This document shows positions 33,742 to 43,601 of a DNA stretch of 64,000 nt, piece by piece. The position numbers were made by a program, and so were the translations under genes. Below the pieces are notes generated by a model. The model had not been told where the DNA came from. It did no database searches and worked only from the letters and a program-made list of their open reading frames with translations. This DNA is from Nocardia blacklockiae (GTDB lineage Bacteria > Actinomycetota > Actinomycetes > Mycobacteriales > Mycobacteriaceae), in contig NZ_JADLRJ010000002.1 in assembly GCF_015477355.1 (NCBI RefSeq), positions 620,001 to 684,000 on the forward strand, in the 5' to 3' direction. Position 1 is the stretch's first letter; each line of letters begins with the position of its first letter.

Positions 33742-36700
33742 AGTAGTCCTCCAGCCGTTGCGCTAGTTGGCGGTCGCCGAGAGTGAACTTGCGCAGCTGC
33801 TTCGGGCCGTACCGCCACGCGGCCCACGCCTCACCGAACGCCTCGCTCGGCTCGTCGTAGTAGTCGTTCCAGTTCTTCTTCTTGCCGATGGTCTGAAGCA
33901 TCGCCGAGTGTAGTTCGCGCCAGCGAGGCGAGTCGCTGAGCCATTTCCCGCCGGTGCCGTACGCCGCGTCGACCGCGTGCCCGAACTCGTGCAGGACCAC
34001 GTCGAGACTCCCACTCCGACCGCCGGAGTTGATCACGATGCGCCTGGGACCGCCCATGTAGACGCCTTGCACCGTGTTCCAACTGGTTCCGGGTTTGCGG
34101 CCGTACGGTGTCGTGCCGACCAGACTATCGGTGCCGGGCAATTCCAGCAGCGGGCGATTCCCGATGACGATTCCGCCCCCGGGGATCTCGTTCATGTGCT
34201 CGCTCACCCGCCTGAAGATGTTGCTGGGCACGAGCCCGAACTGATCGAGCAACTCGTTCGTCTCCGGCGACCGGTCCATGATGTTCACGAACGCGCCGCC
34301 ATCGGGGGGTGGATAGGCCACGACGAATTCGTAGGCGTCGCCGAGACGTACGACGTCACCCGAGTGCAGCCGGAACTGCTCTCCGACATTGATCCGCGCA
34401 CCGTTGACGTAGGTGCCGTAAGTCGATCCTTCGTCACGGATCCAAACCCGACCGGAAGGCTGGACACCGATGCTGGCGTGGCGCCGGGATATCTCATCGA
34501 TGCGGGGCAGGCCCTCGGGCAGGACTCCGCCCGCACGCCCGAGCAGCTGCGGCTCGCCGCCGCGCGGGATATCGAGCGACAGATCGCCGTGTGGGCTGTT
34601 CATCCGTACCGGCAAGGTGCGGACCGCGCCGGCCTGATACCCGTCGTCGAACCGCGCCGCGCCCACCCAGTCACCGAGCCGGATCTGATCGCCGGCCCGC
34701 AGGCGCATGGGGACGCCCGGCTCGAGCTTGATGTTTTCGACCCATGTCCCGCGCGCCGAATTCTCGTCGCGCAACCACACATCGCCGTACTCGTCGCGAT
34801 AGACGACTGCGTGCCGGTTCGACACCTTTTTGTTGCCGGCCAGATGCTCGGCCATCGGCGAGTCCCTGTCCCGGCCGATCACCACCTCCTCGCCGCGCCG
34901 CAGGGTGAGGGGCGGCAGATTCTCGTCGTCGGACAGTCGCAGCGGCAGCGGCGGTTCTTCGCCCAGTCGGAAATGCGCGGATACCTGGCTGAAAACCACC
35001 TCGTCACCGACGTTCAGGTAGCGCTTCTCGCCGGCCGGCAGAAGTTCCCCGTTGACCTTCGTTCCGTGCCAGCTGTCGCCGTGCGGATCGCGCACCCACA
35101 CTCGGCCGTCCACGTCACGCCCGACGACGACCTGCCTCCCGGTCGTCCCCAGCATCGTGTGCCCGTTCAGCAGGCTGACGTCGACGGATATTTCCTCGCC
35201 GGGCCCGAGCCGAATCGGGAGTTGGCGCCTGTTGGGCGCGAAATACAGTTCGGCGGGCGGCAATTGGGGCCGCTCGGTCGGCATCCCGAGGTGCGCCGTG
35301 CCCTGGTACTCGGGCCCGAGTCCGACCCTGTCGCCTTCACTCAGGGTCACCTTCTGGTTCGGCGCGATCCGGTCACCGTTGACCCACACACCTTCCGACC
35401 CCGGACGGTCTCGGATCCAGAGTCGGCCGTCGTGGTCCAGGCCGAGCGTGGCATGCCGCTCGCCGACGCCGCGCACGCCCCGAAGTTGTTGTGCGAAAGG
35501 AGAATCCGCGCCGGTTCCGACGTCGACCGTCTCGCCCGGAGCGATGCGCACCTGCGTCACGTCCGCCCCGCTGCCGAGCCGCACCCGCACCGGGCCCACA
35601 TCGCCCGACACGTCCGTGGGAACGAACTCCGCCCTCGATTCGTATCCCCCGAGGAACAGTTCGTCGCCCGGCTCGAGTACCCGGCGCTCACCCCGGCCGA
35701 GACGTTCGCCGTTCACCTTGGTGCCGTTGGTGGATCCGGCGTCCTGGATCCACACCCGGCCGTTCTCGTCCATGGAGATGTAGGCGTGGCGCTGCGAAAT
35801 GTAGTCTCGGCGACGCGCTTCGGGATGCACCATCTCCCGGCCGATTTCGAGTTCCCGGCCGCCGCGGTAGAGCTTCAGCGCGGGTCCGTCGTTACCGAAC
35901 AGCCGCACTTCCGCCATCTGACGCTGGAAGGAGACACCGAGTTCCAGATCGCGGCTGAGCATGACGTCCTGGCCGTCGTAGATGCGTACCCAGCGGCCGC
36001 CCGTGATCTGTTTGCCGTCGACGAAGGTGCCGTTCGTCGAGTGGTCGTCGCGCAGCATGACGTGCCCCAGCTCGTCGACCATGATCGTTGCGTGGCGACG
36101 CGAAACTCGGTCGACCGCAATGTTTTCCAGCAACGCATCGGTGCCGCGACCGAGCACGTACTCTTGTCCCGGAACCAGTCGCTGCGGAATCCGCGTGCCA
36201 TCCGGACCGGTGAACGCCACGTCGACGTAGCCGCCGTCGGGGTGCACGTAGAGCTGCGTGAAACCCGCGGGTGGCGGAGCCGCCGCGAGTTCATAGTGGT
36301 TCTGGTCCGCCGACCGCTCGGAGGGCACGAGGCGCGGCTGCGGTTGCGTGGGCGGACCGTCGTAGGTCGGTTCGTCGGGTCGGGTGCTCCCTTCGCGCAC
36401 CTCGTCCGAACCGGGTTTACGCACAGGCGATCCGGGCTCGTCGGCCGGGGGTCGTGGCGGCGAGTCGTCGGCGGGCGGGGTTCTGCGCGGCGGCTGCTGC
36501 TCGCCCGGCGTGCGCTCGTCGACCGTCTGCCGCGATGCCGACTTCTCCTGCCGCGCAGGCGTTCCCGTCCCGTCCGCCGGTGGCGGCAGGTCGCGTCGGC
36601 CGCGTGGCGCGAGGTCGACTTCGCCGCCGCGGCGCGGCCCGAGATTGCCGTTGCGACCGCGATCGCCGCCCCCGGCCGGTCCGTCCTGTCGAGGTGTTTC

Positions 36701-38485
36701 CGACACCGCCCGGCCGTCGCCGACGACTCCGTGGGGCGCGCCGGGCTGCGGCGGCTGAATCGGGGGCACCACACCACGGCCGCCGGTGCCGCCACCCGCC
36801 GCATGCTCCTCCAGCGCGGTCATCCGCTGCATCATGCCGTCGTGCCAGTCCGGGTGACCCGCCGCGCGGAAGAGCGGGCCGAGCTGCTCGAGGCCCTGCC
36901 GGATCTCCTGAAGTTCGGGCCTCGTGAGACCGTGGTCGCGCCACAGGATTTCCTCGGCGGGGCCGTAGCGCAGGAAGTTCTCCGCGAACGGGCCGACGAC
37001 GTAGATTTCGTCGGCGAATTTCTCGAACGCGCGACTGTGGTCGATTCCCCACACGTTGCCGTCCGGATCGACCATCCAGTTGTCGCCGTTGCGGTCGGGC
37101 AGCCGGATCAGCACGTCCATCACGCCCTGCCGCATTCCGGCGGGACCGTTGACGACTTCGGACGGGAACGAATTGCGCGGGTAGGTGTCCGCCGCTACCG
37201 CGCCGGGCACCGCCTCCATGTAGACGTGGTCGCCGACGACGTGCACCGCGGGCACCCGCGCGCCCACCGCGTCGCCGACGAGCGAACTGAGGAATTCCGC
37301 GTGCGCGTGCTGCGGATCGGAGACCACCTTGTGGATCACCTCGGTGCCGTCGTGGAAGACGAGCCGCTCCACGACCTTCGCGGACTTGCCCTCGACACTG
37401 AACCGCTCGATCGTCTCCACACGCGGCGGCGGACCGGACCGCAGCAGGTCGTTGATGTGCAGCGCGAAATCCCGGTGGCGCAACCCCAGTCGCGTCGCCT
37501 CGCTCGGCGAGCGGAACGCGTCGCGGCCCGCGGCGTGCACGCGCAGCGCGTTTCCGGCCGCGCCGACGAACCCGCTGCCGAAGCCGGTGATCGCGGACTC
37601 GCGCACCATTTTGAACAGGTCGCCGAAACTGTGGATCTGGTCCATGTGGAGGAACACCGACGGCACCGCGCCGGCCAGACCACCGCCCAGGCCGCCGGCG
37701 CCGCCGATCAACATCGTGCCGCCCAGGTGCGCGGCGAGCCGGCCGGTCCGGCTGACCGCGTTGCCGCCGAACCGGCGCAGCACGCCCGGCGCGACACGGC
37801 GGCCGATCTCGGCGCCTGCCACACCACCGACGACACCGCCGAGGAGCATCTCCAGAAAGGCGCCGGTGTCGAACTTGTCGCGTACGCCCGAGTACAGGTC
37901 CCACAGCTGCGCGCCGCCGCTGGTCGCCGCGCTGGTCAGCAACCCGATCTTCGCCGCGTGCACCGCGCCGTGCAGCGCCGCCCGCTGCGCCGCGCCCGCC
38001 GCCGCGCGCTCGCCCACTCCGGCGGCGAGCCGCGCGGTCGCGGCGGCCATCGCCTGCTCGGCCTCGAGCCGGTCGATCAGCGCCTTCGCCCCACCGCCCT
38101 GGAAGAACAGCACCGCGTCGTAGGCCAGCTGGGCGGCCAGCGCGATACCCATCGCGATCAGCAGATGTTGTGTCTGCACAGTCGTATCGGCGACGTCGTG
38201 GCACTGCTTGCCCAGGCTCTCGCAGACCGCCGCCTGGTCACGCATGGCCTTGGCGACCCTGCGGTGCCGCTCGGTCAGCCCCGTCGCCGTCGCGCCCTGC
38301 ACGGCCTGCTCGGTGCGGGCGGCCTCGGACTCGTATCGGACCGCCGAGCGCGTCAGGTCGCCGGCCGCCACCAGGTACGCGTCACCATTGCAGCGCATGC
38401 CGTCGACGTCGGTCTCCGGCCAATGGCCGATGACGACATCGCGCACGCACGCCGGTAGCTCGGCCAGCGAATCACTCGCACTCAT
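33722..38485 (-). CDS. Giant multidomain toxin-like protein: CpnT-like N-terminus, kinase-like domain, six FHA domains, metallopeptidase
   Basis: A 1587-residue protein. Residues 1-100 are a helical CpnT/WXG100-type export domain; 105-300 have Gly-rich hydrophobic stretches (MLLGGVVGGVAGAEIG). About 360-540 are kinase-like (FHDGTEVIHKVV, RNGDNWMVDP with N466/D468, VWGIDHSRAF with D482). A Pro/Arg-rich linker spans 560-740. Six FHA domains lie near 765-850, 868-950, 975-1060, 1085-1170, 1192-1280 and 1300-1392; most keep SRRHA/STNGT. The end is a zinc peptidase with H1499EFGH1503 and EPSEAFGEAW (E1548 or E1552), ATLF-like. GGGAGG supports the start. Confidence 0.85.
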   Translation of the reverse strand: MSASDSLAELPACVRDVVIGHWPETDVDGMRCNGDAYLVAAGDLTRSAVRYESEAARTEQAVQGATATGLTERHRRVAKAMRDQAAVCESLGKQCHDVADTTVQTQHLLIAMGIALAAQLAYDAVLFFQGGGAKALIDRLEAEQAMAAATARLAAGVGERAAAGAAQRAALHGAVHAAKIGLLTSAATSGGAQLWDLYSGVRDKFDTGAFLEMLLGGVVGGVAGAEIGRRVAPGVLRRFGGNAVSRTGRLAAHLGGTMLIGGAGGLGGGLAGAVPSVFLHMDQIHSFGDLFKMVRESAITGFGSGFVGAAGNALRVHAAGRDAFRSPSEATRLGLRHRDFALHINDLLRSGPPPRVETIERFSVEGKSAKVVERLVFHDGTEVIHKVVSDPQHAHAEFLSSLVGDAVGARVPAVHVVGDHVYMEAVPGAVAADTYPRNSFPSEVVNGPAGMRQGVMDVLIRLPDRNGDNWMVDPDGNVWGIDHSRAFEKFADEIYVVGPFAENFLRYGPAEEILWRDHGLTRPELQEIRQGLEQLGPLFRAAGHPDWHDGMMQRMTALEEHAAGGGTGGRGVVPPIQPPQPGAPHGVVGDGRAVSETPRQDGPAGGGDRGRNGNLGPRRGGEVDLAPRGRRDLPPPADGTGTPARQEKSASRQTVDERTPGEQQPPRRTPPADDSPPRPPADEPGSPVRKPGSDEVREGSTRPDEPTYDGPPTQPQPRLVPSERSADQNHYELAAAPPPAGFTQLYVHPDGGYVDVAFTGPDGTRIPQRLVPGQEYVLGRGTDALLENIAVDRVSRRHATIMVDELGHVMLRDDHSTNGTFVDGKQITGGRWVRIYDGQDVMLSRDLELGVSFQRQMAEVRLFGNDGPALKLYRGGRELEIGREMVHPEARRRDYISQRHAYISMDENGRVWIQDAGSTNGTKVNGERLGRGERRVLEPGDELFLGGYESRAEFVPTDVSGDVGPVRVRLGSGADVTQVRIAPGETVDVGTGADSPFAQQLRGVRGVGERHATLGLDHDGRLWIRDRPGSEGVWVNGDRIAPNQKVTLSEGDRVGLGPEYQGTAHLGMPTERPQLPPAELYFAPNRRQLPIRLGPGEEISVDVSLLNGHTMLGTTGRQVVVGRDVDGRVWVRDPHGDSWHGTKVNGELLPAGEKRYLNVGDEVVFSQVSAHFRLGEEPPLPLRLSDDENLPPLTLRRGEEVVIGRDRDSPMAEHLAGNKKVSNRHAVVYRDEYGDVWLRDENSARGTWVENIKLEPGVPMRLRAGDQIRLGDWVGAARFDDGYQAGAVRTLPVRMNSPHGDLSLDIPRGGEPQLLGRAGGVLPEGLPRIDEISRRHASIGVQPSGRVWIRDEGSTYGTYVNGARINVGEQFRLHSGDVVRLGDAYEFVVAYPPPDGGAFVNIMDRSPETNELLDQFGLVPSNIFRRVSEHMNEIPGGGIVIGNRPLLELPGTDSLVGTTPYGRKPGTSWNTVQGVYMGGPRRIVINSGGRSGSLDVVLHEFGHAVDAAYGTGGKWLSDSPRWRELHSAMLQTIGKKKNWNDYYDEPSEAFGEAWAAWRYGPKQLRKFTLGDRQLAQRLEDYFDSVFG

Positions 38486-38633
38486 CGCAGCTGCCTCCCG
38501 GCACCCTCACAGTCGCTGCGAAACCATTCAGACACACCGCGTTACGTCTACTATTCCCAAGTATGGAAAGTTGAACGGGGCGGAAGGGCACCGTGCCGCA
38601 ACAAGAAGGCTGTAGCGCAGCGTAGGAGAAGAT

Positions 38634-40244
38634 GTGGGCGAGACGTTTTCGGCCGATACGGACGGGCTCCGGGAACGCGCACCGCAATTCGACGAGATCG
38701 GGGCGGAGGTGGCGGAGACCGTGCGTACGTTGCGCGCGGCTCTGGCCGGGGAGGGCGAGCCCTGGGGCAAGGACGACGCCGGACGCGCCTTCGCGGAAAC
38801 CTATGTGCCCGAGCACAAGCGGGCGATGTCCGACCTGGACAGCCTCGTAGAGGTTCTGCAGCAGGCGGGGCCCGATCTGCGCAACCTGGCGGAGAGCTTC
38901 GACAGCCAAGATCGTGCCGTCGGACAGCGCGTGAACAATGCCGCGGTCCCGATTCGCCACGACTACACATCGGTCCCGTCGTACGGCACGACGCCCGTCC
39001 ACGGGAACAGTCCCACGGCGAACACACCCGCCACACAGCCCGCCGCACAATCGGTTCCGCGGACCACCGCCGCTCCGACGCAGCGCACCCTGGCCGGCCC
39101 GGCGACCACCTCGTCACCCGGTTCACCGCATTCTCCCAACGGCACTTCCGATACGCCACAGGGCAAGTCGGCACCGGGACAGCAATCGGGTGACGGTGAG
39201 AACACCGGGCCCCGGAGGGACAACCCGGGAAGCGAGCGGCCGGATGCTCCCGGGGCGGGCGGGCACTCCGCGCTGCCGGCGGATGCGGCATCCGCTCGGC
39301 CGGCGCAGGCGAATCGGCCGTCGTCCCCGTGGACCAAGCCGACCGTCGCCGCGAAACCGGACGCCACCGCCGGGCAGCGCGCCGCGGCGGCGCAGCGCGG
39401 CGGGAGCACACCGTGGACGCGGCCCGCCGCCGGCCGGCCGAGGGTCTCCGCCCCGGATTCCGGTTCACCCGGTTCGCCGCCGCGCGGGCCGGGACGCGCT
39501 CCCGGGCGGCCGGACCGCAAGGCGGAGAAGGCGAATCGGACGGCGGACGCGTCCGCGGAGTCGGCCGCCACGCGCCTCGCCCGGGAGCTGGCCGAGCGCC
39601 ACGGGCTGCGGGTATTCGGCTTCGAACTGCCGGGCGTGCCGATCGAGGTGCTGACCGAGATCGTCGCCGCGGTGGACGACGTGCTGCCGCATTACCCGCG
39701 AACGGCGCTGCGCGCCATCGGGATCGAGGAACTGCCGGACGGCGAGCCGGCGCGCCTGGAACGCGCGATGCCCGGCGAGGTCTCGCCCGAGGAGCCGTTC
39801 GGCACGCGCATCGTGCTGGCGACGCGCACCGCGATCGATCCGGAGTACGCGCGGCACGCCGCCGCATCCGGCGGCACGGACCGGCTCGCCGCCGAATGTG
39901 CCCGGCGCCCGGTGTATTCGACGATCGTCCGCAAGTTCGGCAGCGCACTCGACCGAGCCGGCGGCGGCCGTGCCCGCCGATCCGCACACCGCACCCTGCT
40001 CGAGGCATACCTCCCGCAGGTGCACCCGGAACACCGAGGTTCGCTGCGCCACATGACCTCCGGCTTCCGAACCTGGCGCTCCCAGCTGAGCGAAAAGAGC
40101 TTCGACCACACCCGCTTCCAGCCCGAACCCGCCCTCTCCGAAGCATTCACCGACGTCGTCCTCAACGCCGGACGGGCCACCCCACCCGCCCAGGTTCTAC
40201 ACCGCCTACTGGTCGCCACGGCGAACTCACACACGCCCACCTGA
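38634..40244 (+). CDS. WXG100-type protein with a degenerate metallopeptidase-like C-terminus
   Basis: A 536-residue protein. Residues 1-100 are a WXG100 domain (GEPWGKDDAGRAFAETY), 105-300 a Pro/Ser/Thr/Gly linker, and 310-536 a folded domain. In that domain PVYSTIVRKFGSALDRAGGG aligns in pattern with HEFGHALD of zinc peptidases, but the ligands and catalytic Glu positions are R433, K434 and S437; LSEAFTDVV (E503) would be the third-ligand helix. It should be catalytically dead if this reading is right. GTG start with AGGAG 6 bases upstream. It is divergent from the giant toxin gene, with about 150 bp between. Confidence 0.78.
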   Translation: MGETFSADTDGLRERAPQFDEIGAEVAETVRTLRAALAGEGEPWGKDDAGRAFAETYVPEHKRAMSDLDSLVEVLQQAGPDLRNLAESFDSQDRAVGQRVNNAAVPIRHDYTSVPSYGTTPVHGNSPTANTPATQPAAQSVPRTTAAPTQRTLAGPATTSSPGSPHSPNGTSDTPQGKSAPGQQSGDGENTGPRRDNPGSERPDAPGAGGHSALPADAASARPAQANRPSSPWTKPTVAAKPDATAGQRAAAAQRGGSTPWTRPAAGRPRVSAPDSGSPGSPPRGPGRAPGRPDRKAEKANRTADASAESAATRLARELAERHGLRVFGFELPGVPIEVLTEIVAAVDDVLPHYPRTALRAIGIEELPDGEPARLERAMPGEVSPEEPFGTRIVLATRTAIDPEYARHAAASGGTDRLAAECARRPVYSTIVRKFGSALDRAGGGRARRSAHRTLLEAYLPQVHPEHRGSLRHMTSGFRTWRSQLSEKSFDHTRFQPEPALSEAFTDVVLNAGRATPPAQVLHRLLVATANSHTPT

Positions 40245-40450
40245 CGACGAAGCCGTCAACCTGGAAGCGAGCCCTGCGACGGCCCCGAATCCGACGGGGC
40301 GGAACCTGACCGGATCCTCGAGATCTTTACTGACGGGAATCGAGGAACGAACATGGGATCGGAGGTGCCGTCCGGTACCGATGGCATCGGCGTACCTATG
40401 CGGCGATACTGGGGCAGTCTTGTAATCCGATCGCTTCGCTTGGAGGGCCT

Positions 40451-40654
40451 GTGTACCGAACCATGCTGAAAGTCGCTGCTGCCGGGGCGTTTTCGGTGGC
40501 GATCGCCATGCAGCCGATGATCGCGGTGGCGAGTCCGGAGGCTGCGGCGCGGGAGCCCGAGGGTGCGGCTCGTACACAGGCGACGGCTCCGTTCGACCCT
40601 ATTTGCCCGCTCTGCTTCGTGCGCGAGTTGATCGAAAGCGGCTCCGGGCGTTAG
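40451..40654 (+). CDS. Small secreted protein
   Basis: A 67-residue protein with a signal peptide (KVAAAGAFSVAIAMQPMIAVA, cleavage near VAS). The mature part of about 40 residues contains DPICPLCFVRELI, a CxxC motif. GTG start after GGAGGG. No family recognised. Confidence 0.6.
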   Translation: MYRTMLKVAAAGAFSVAIAMQPMIAVASPEAAAREPEGAARTQATAPFDPICPLCFVRELIESGSGR

Positions 40655-40680
40655 TGCGGGCCAGGAAACTTGCGGCGTGC

Positions 40681-41325
40681 TCATGCCCGTAGTCCGCGAC
40701 GCGCGGTGTAGGGGAAGAACCAGCCGAGTAGGCCGGCCAGCATCACGATGTACTGCGCGTTGGTGATCAGCGGCAGCAGGTCGAGCGGGACCGTGTAGGC
40801 CAGGACTACCCGCACGATCGCGTCGAGGACCAGCACCACGCCGATCACCCAGCTGACGAGGCGCAGGTCGCGGCGGAATCTGGGCTCGGCGTGCCAGCGC
40901 CGCTCCCACTCGCGCGCGGCGGCCTCGCTCCGCTTGGCGGTCGCGATCACCACGCCCAGGTGCAGCATGAACGGGCGGCGCAACCACAGCGAGGCGATCA
41001 CCCAGACGCCGAGCAGGCCCGTCAGCCAGCCGTCCTTGGCGAACACCACGCGCGGATCCCATTGCAGCACACTGACCGCCGCACCGGCCACGAACAGACT
41101 CAGCGTGACGAGAGCGAGGACGTCCGCGCGGCGGGTGCGCGCGAGCGACAGCACTGCCCGCACCGCCGGCACGGCACCGGCGAGTAGGCACGCGGCCAGC
41201 ACCGAGACCCCGGCCGCCCGCAACACGTAGAACACGACCAGCGGCGCGACCACATCGACGCCGAATTGAACGGCCAACCGGCGGCGCAGTCGTGTCGCCG
41301 ACACGTCGGCCGGCGCCGCGCTCAT
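40681..41325 (-). CDS. VC0807-family membrane protein
   Basis: A 214-residue integral membrane protein with about six helices. FGVDVVAPLVVFYVLRAAGV at the start, the central VFAKDGWLTGLLGVWVIASL and the C-terminal DAIVRVVLAYTVPLDLLP fit the VC0807 family, whose function is unknown. Its ATG overlaps the stop of the TetR gene by 4 bp, so the regulator and this protein form one autoregulated operon. Confidence 0.75.
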   Translation of the reverse strand: MSAAPADVSATRLRRRLAVQFGVDVVAPLVVFYVLRAAGVSVLAACLLAGAVPAVRAVLSLARTRRADVLALVTLSLFVAGAAVSVLQWDPRVVFAKDGWLTGLLGVWVIASLWLRRPFMLHLGVVIATAKRSEAAAREWERRWHAEPRFRRDLRLVSWVIGVVLVLDAIVRVVLAYTVPLDLLPLITNAQYIVMLAGLLGWFFPYTARRGLRA

Positions 41326-41909
41326 CGGCCCACCCGCGTGGCAGCGTCGAAGAGGGCGACGAGTTCGTCGGCGTACCGGTCCGGATCGACCTCGCCCGCC
41401 ACCATGCGGCCTACCGCCGCGTCGATCGCCGCGCGCACGCTCACCGCCATCACGGTCGGATCGAATTCGCGCATCTCCCCGGTCGCCTGAGCCGCCACGA
41501 ACCACGCCTCCAGCAGCGCCACCGACACATCGTTCTGCTGCGCCGAATCCGACCGAACGCGTAGATGCGACACGATCGCCACCGCGGCTTTCGCACGCAC
41601 CGGCTCGGCAGCCAGGAACTCCAGATTGCTGCGGATATACGCCGCGAGCTTGCCCGCCGCCCCCTCCGCCCTATCTATCCGCCCCCGCATGAATTCCCCC
41701 GCCCGCTGCACCACGTATCCCAGCGCCTCGCCCATCAACACGTCCTTGGACGCGAAGTGATACGAGATCAGCCGCGTACTGCTCATCCCCGCATGCTCGA
41801 CGATCCGAGCGAACGAAGCCCCTTCGTACCCCCATTCCGCGACGACTTCCACAGTCGCCCGCAACAACTGCTCCCGCCGATCAGGCACCGATCGCTTTGT
41901 TACTTGCAC
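41322..41909 (-). CDS. TetR-family autoregulator
   Basis: A 195-residue regulator. The DNA-binding domain has REQLLRATVEVVAEWGYEGA and SFARIVEHAGMSSTRLISYHF. Starts at GTG 41909, inside the first of two operator palindromes, so bound protein would block its own transcription. The gene for the VC0807-type membrane protein follows and is its likely target. Confidence 0.85.
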   Translation of the reverse strand: MQVTKRSVPDRREQLLRATVEVVAEWGYEGASFARIVEHAGMSSTRLISYHFASKDVLMGEALGYVVQRAGEFMRGRIDRAEGAAGKLAAYIRSNLEFLAAEPVRAKAAVAIVSHLRVRSDSAQQNDVSVALLEAWFVAAQATGEMREFDPTVMAVSVRAAIDAAVGRMVAGEVDPDRYADELVALFDAATRVGR

Positions 41910-41915
41910 AAGTAA
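41900..41915. promoter_or_regulatory. TetR operator 1 (perfect palindrome)
   Basis: TTACTTGCACAAGTAA has perfect 7-base arms and covers the TetR start codon. Confidence 0.75.
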
Positions 41916-41920
41916 TATTC

Positions 41921-41936
41921 TTACTTGAACGAGTAA
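41921..41936. promoter_or_regulatory. TetR operator 2
   Basis: TTACTTGAACGAGTAA matches operator 1 with one arm mismatch. The starts are 21 bp apart, two helical turns, so two dimers could bind side by side. Confidence 0.72.
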
Positions 41937-42170
41937 CAGACGTCAAGTTCCGGGTACACGGCCACTCGTACTATTGCGCGGGGCGGTGACGTCCCGGCAG
42001 TCCGAGACGATGCGGTCGAACCGTTCGACTGTTGCCATGACTCACATCAACGTCGTGTTCGCCAGCGACTGGCCTCCAACCAGCGAGCGGCACAGTGGGG
42101 CACCGGGTTTCGGTCCGTGTCGCATCGCGGCGGGATACGCTCGCAGCGTTGGGGGCAGCGGCGGGAGACC

Positions 42171-43201
42171 ATGACTATCAATGCGATCGAACCAGAGGTG
42201 TTGCGGCGCATATTGTCCGAATTCGGCGTCTCGGGAGAATCGGCGACCACGCTGCTGACGCTCGACGACGGGGATCATCATCACGATCCGGCCTGGCGTG
42301 TCGACGGTGGTGGTGGGCGGATGGTGTTGCGGCTGGTGGCGGAGGGGAATGGTCGTGGTTGGGGCATCAGTGGTACAGCGATGAGATGCTGAGGGCGCAG
42401 TTGCGGTTCGTGGATCACTTGCAGCGGCGGGGGATTCCCTTTCCTGGTCGCCGTGTGCCGTCCGGGGGTGAGTGGGTCGTCGCGCATGCCGCGAATACCC
42501 GGTATCGGGCCGTGGGATTCGAGTGGCTGCCCGCCGACGCGAGGGTCGAGACGCCCACCGTGGAGATCGCCCGCGGTGCTGGACGGCTCCTCGCGTCATT
42601 GCACAATGCCGCAACGGATTTCACCCGCACCGAGGGGCTCGGCACCGAGAGCCTGCTCGGCTGGGCGAGACAGGTGGCCGACGATCTGGCCGAGCTGAGT
42701 GACGGGGCGCCGGCGGCGATCGGGCGGATAGTGCGTCGCCACGTCGAAGACATTCGCCAGCAGGCGGATTCGGTCGGCGCGCTCCCCTGCGGGTTGGCGG
42801 GACACGGTGATCTGAACGTGCCCAACGTCCTGGTCCGTCGCGGCGAGGTGGTGGGAGCTGTCGATATCGGCCGGATCGCATTGATCCACCCGAGCGAGGA
42901 ACTGGCGAATGTCGCGCGCTGGTTCGGCGTGCTGAAGGCCGACGGGAAACGCGTGCCCGAGCCGGCGCTGGCGGAGGCGGTCGTGTCGGGCTACCGGAGC
43001 AGGTCCGACGGACAGGCGATTTCGGCCCTTCTTCCCGAATTGGTCTGGCTCGGTGCCGCGACCGCTCCGCGCCTGTTCTTTCCGCTGCGCGAGGCATTGG
43101 TCGCCGGTAAGCCGGCGGTCGAGGAGCGGCTGATCGCGCGCCGCGCCGAGGCCGACCGACTGCGGGACATCATGCGCGCCATAACTCACGACCGAGGCTG
43201 A
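42171..43201 (+). pseudogene. Aminoglycoside phosphotransferase-like kinase with a frameshift
   Basis: Frame one from ATG 42171 (after GGGAGACC) gives MTINAIEPEVLRRILSEFGV up to RMVLRLVAEG; a second frame then continues EWSWLGHQWYSDEMLRAQL to the stop at 43201. The switch falls in GGGG at 42344-42347, where losing one G would explain it. The second part has the phosphotransferase catalytic motif GHGDLNVPNVLV and GAVDIGR (metal-binding Asp). Either a real pseudogene or a homopolymer error; the rest is well conserved. Confidence 0.75.
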
Positions 43202-43306
43202 TCCGGTCCGTTCCGGACGATAAATTCCGCCGCTGACATGCGAGTACACGTTGCGGCAATTCGCCGCGCATATCCACGCGACGAAGCAGGACATAACGTC
43301 CGAAAC

Positions 43307-43468
43307 ATGGTGAAATCGACAAGAATTCTGTTCTGTACCGCGGCGGCGGCAGCACTGTTCGCCGCACCCGCCACACTCCTGTCCGACATCGACGACGCGC
43401 CCGCGGACTCTCCGCGCATCTGCGATATGAATCCGCCGCCGATCGTCACTCCGCCGCAGTGCGTGTAA
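43307..43468 (+). CDS. Small secreted peptide
   Basis: A 53-residue protein: signal peptide MVKSTRILFCTAAAAALFAA followed by a short mature part with two cysteines (RICDMNPPP and PPQCV) that may form a disulphide. ATG 43307 is chosen because the longer frame upstream would hide the signal peptide. No family recognised. Confidence 0.5.
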   Translation: MVKSTRILFCTAAAAALFAAPATLLSDIDDAPADSPRICDMNPPPIVTPPQCV

Positions 43469-43601
43469 CACACACGTACCCCTGAAATCCACGGCCGGTA
43501 CCGATGACGGAGCACGTACCTAAACATCCAGACTCGCTGTGCTCGGAACATGATCCGTCTCGGTCCATCGCAGGCCCGAACGTGGGAACAGGAGTACACC
43601 C

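Noticed and set aside
33977-38458. 1493-codon open frame opposite the FHA/peptidase gene
   Set aside because: No domain, ribosome site or gene-like composition; it is the shadow of the minus-strand gene.
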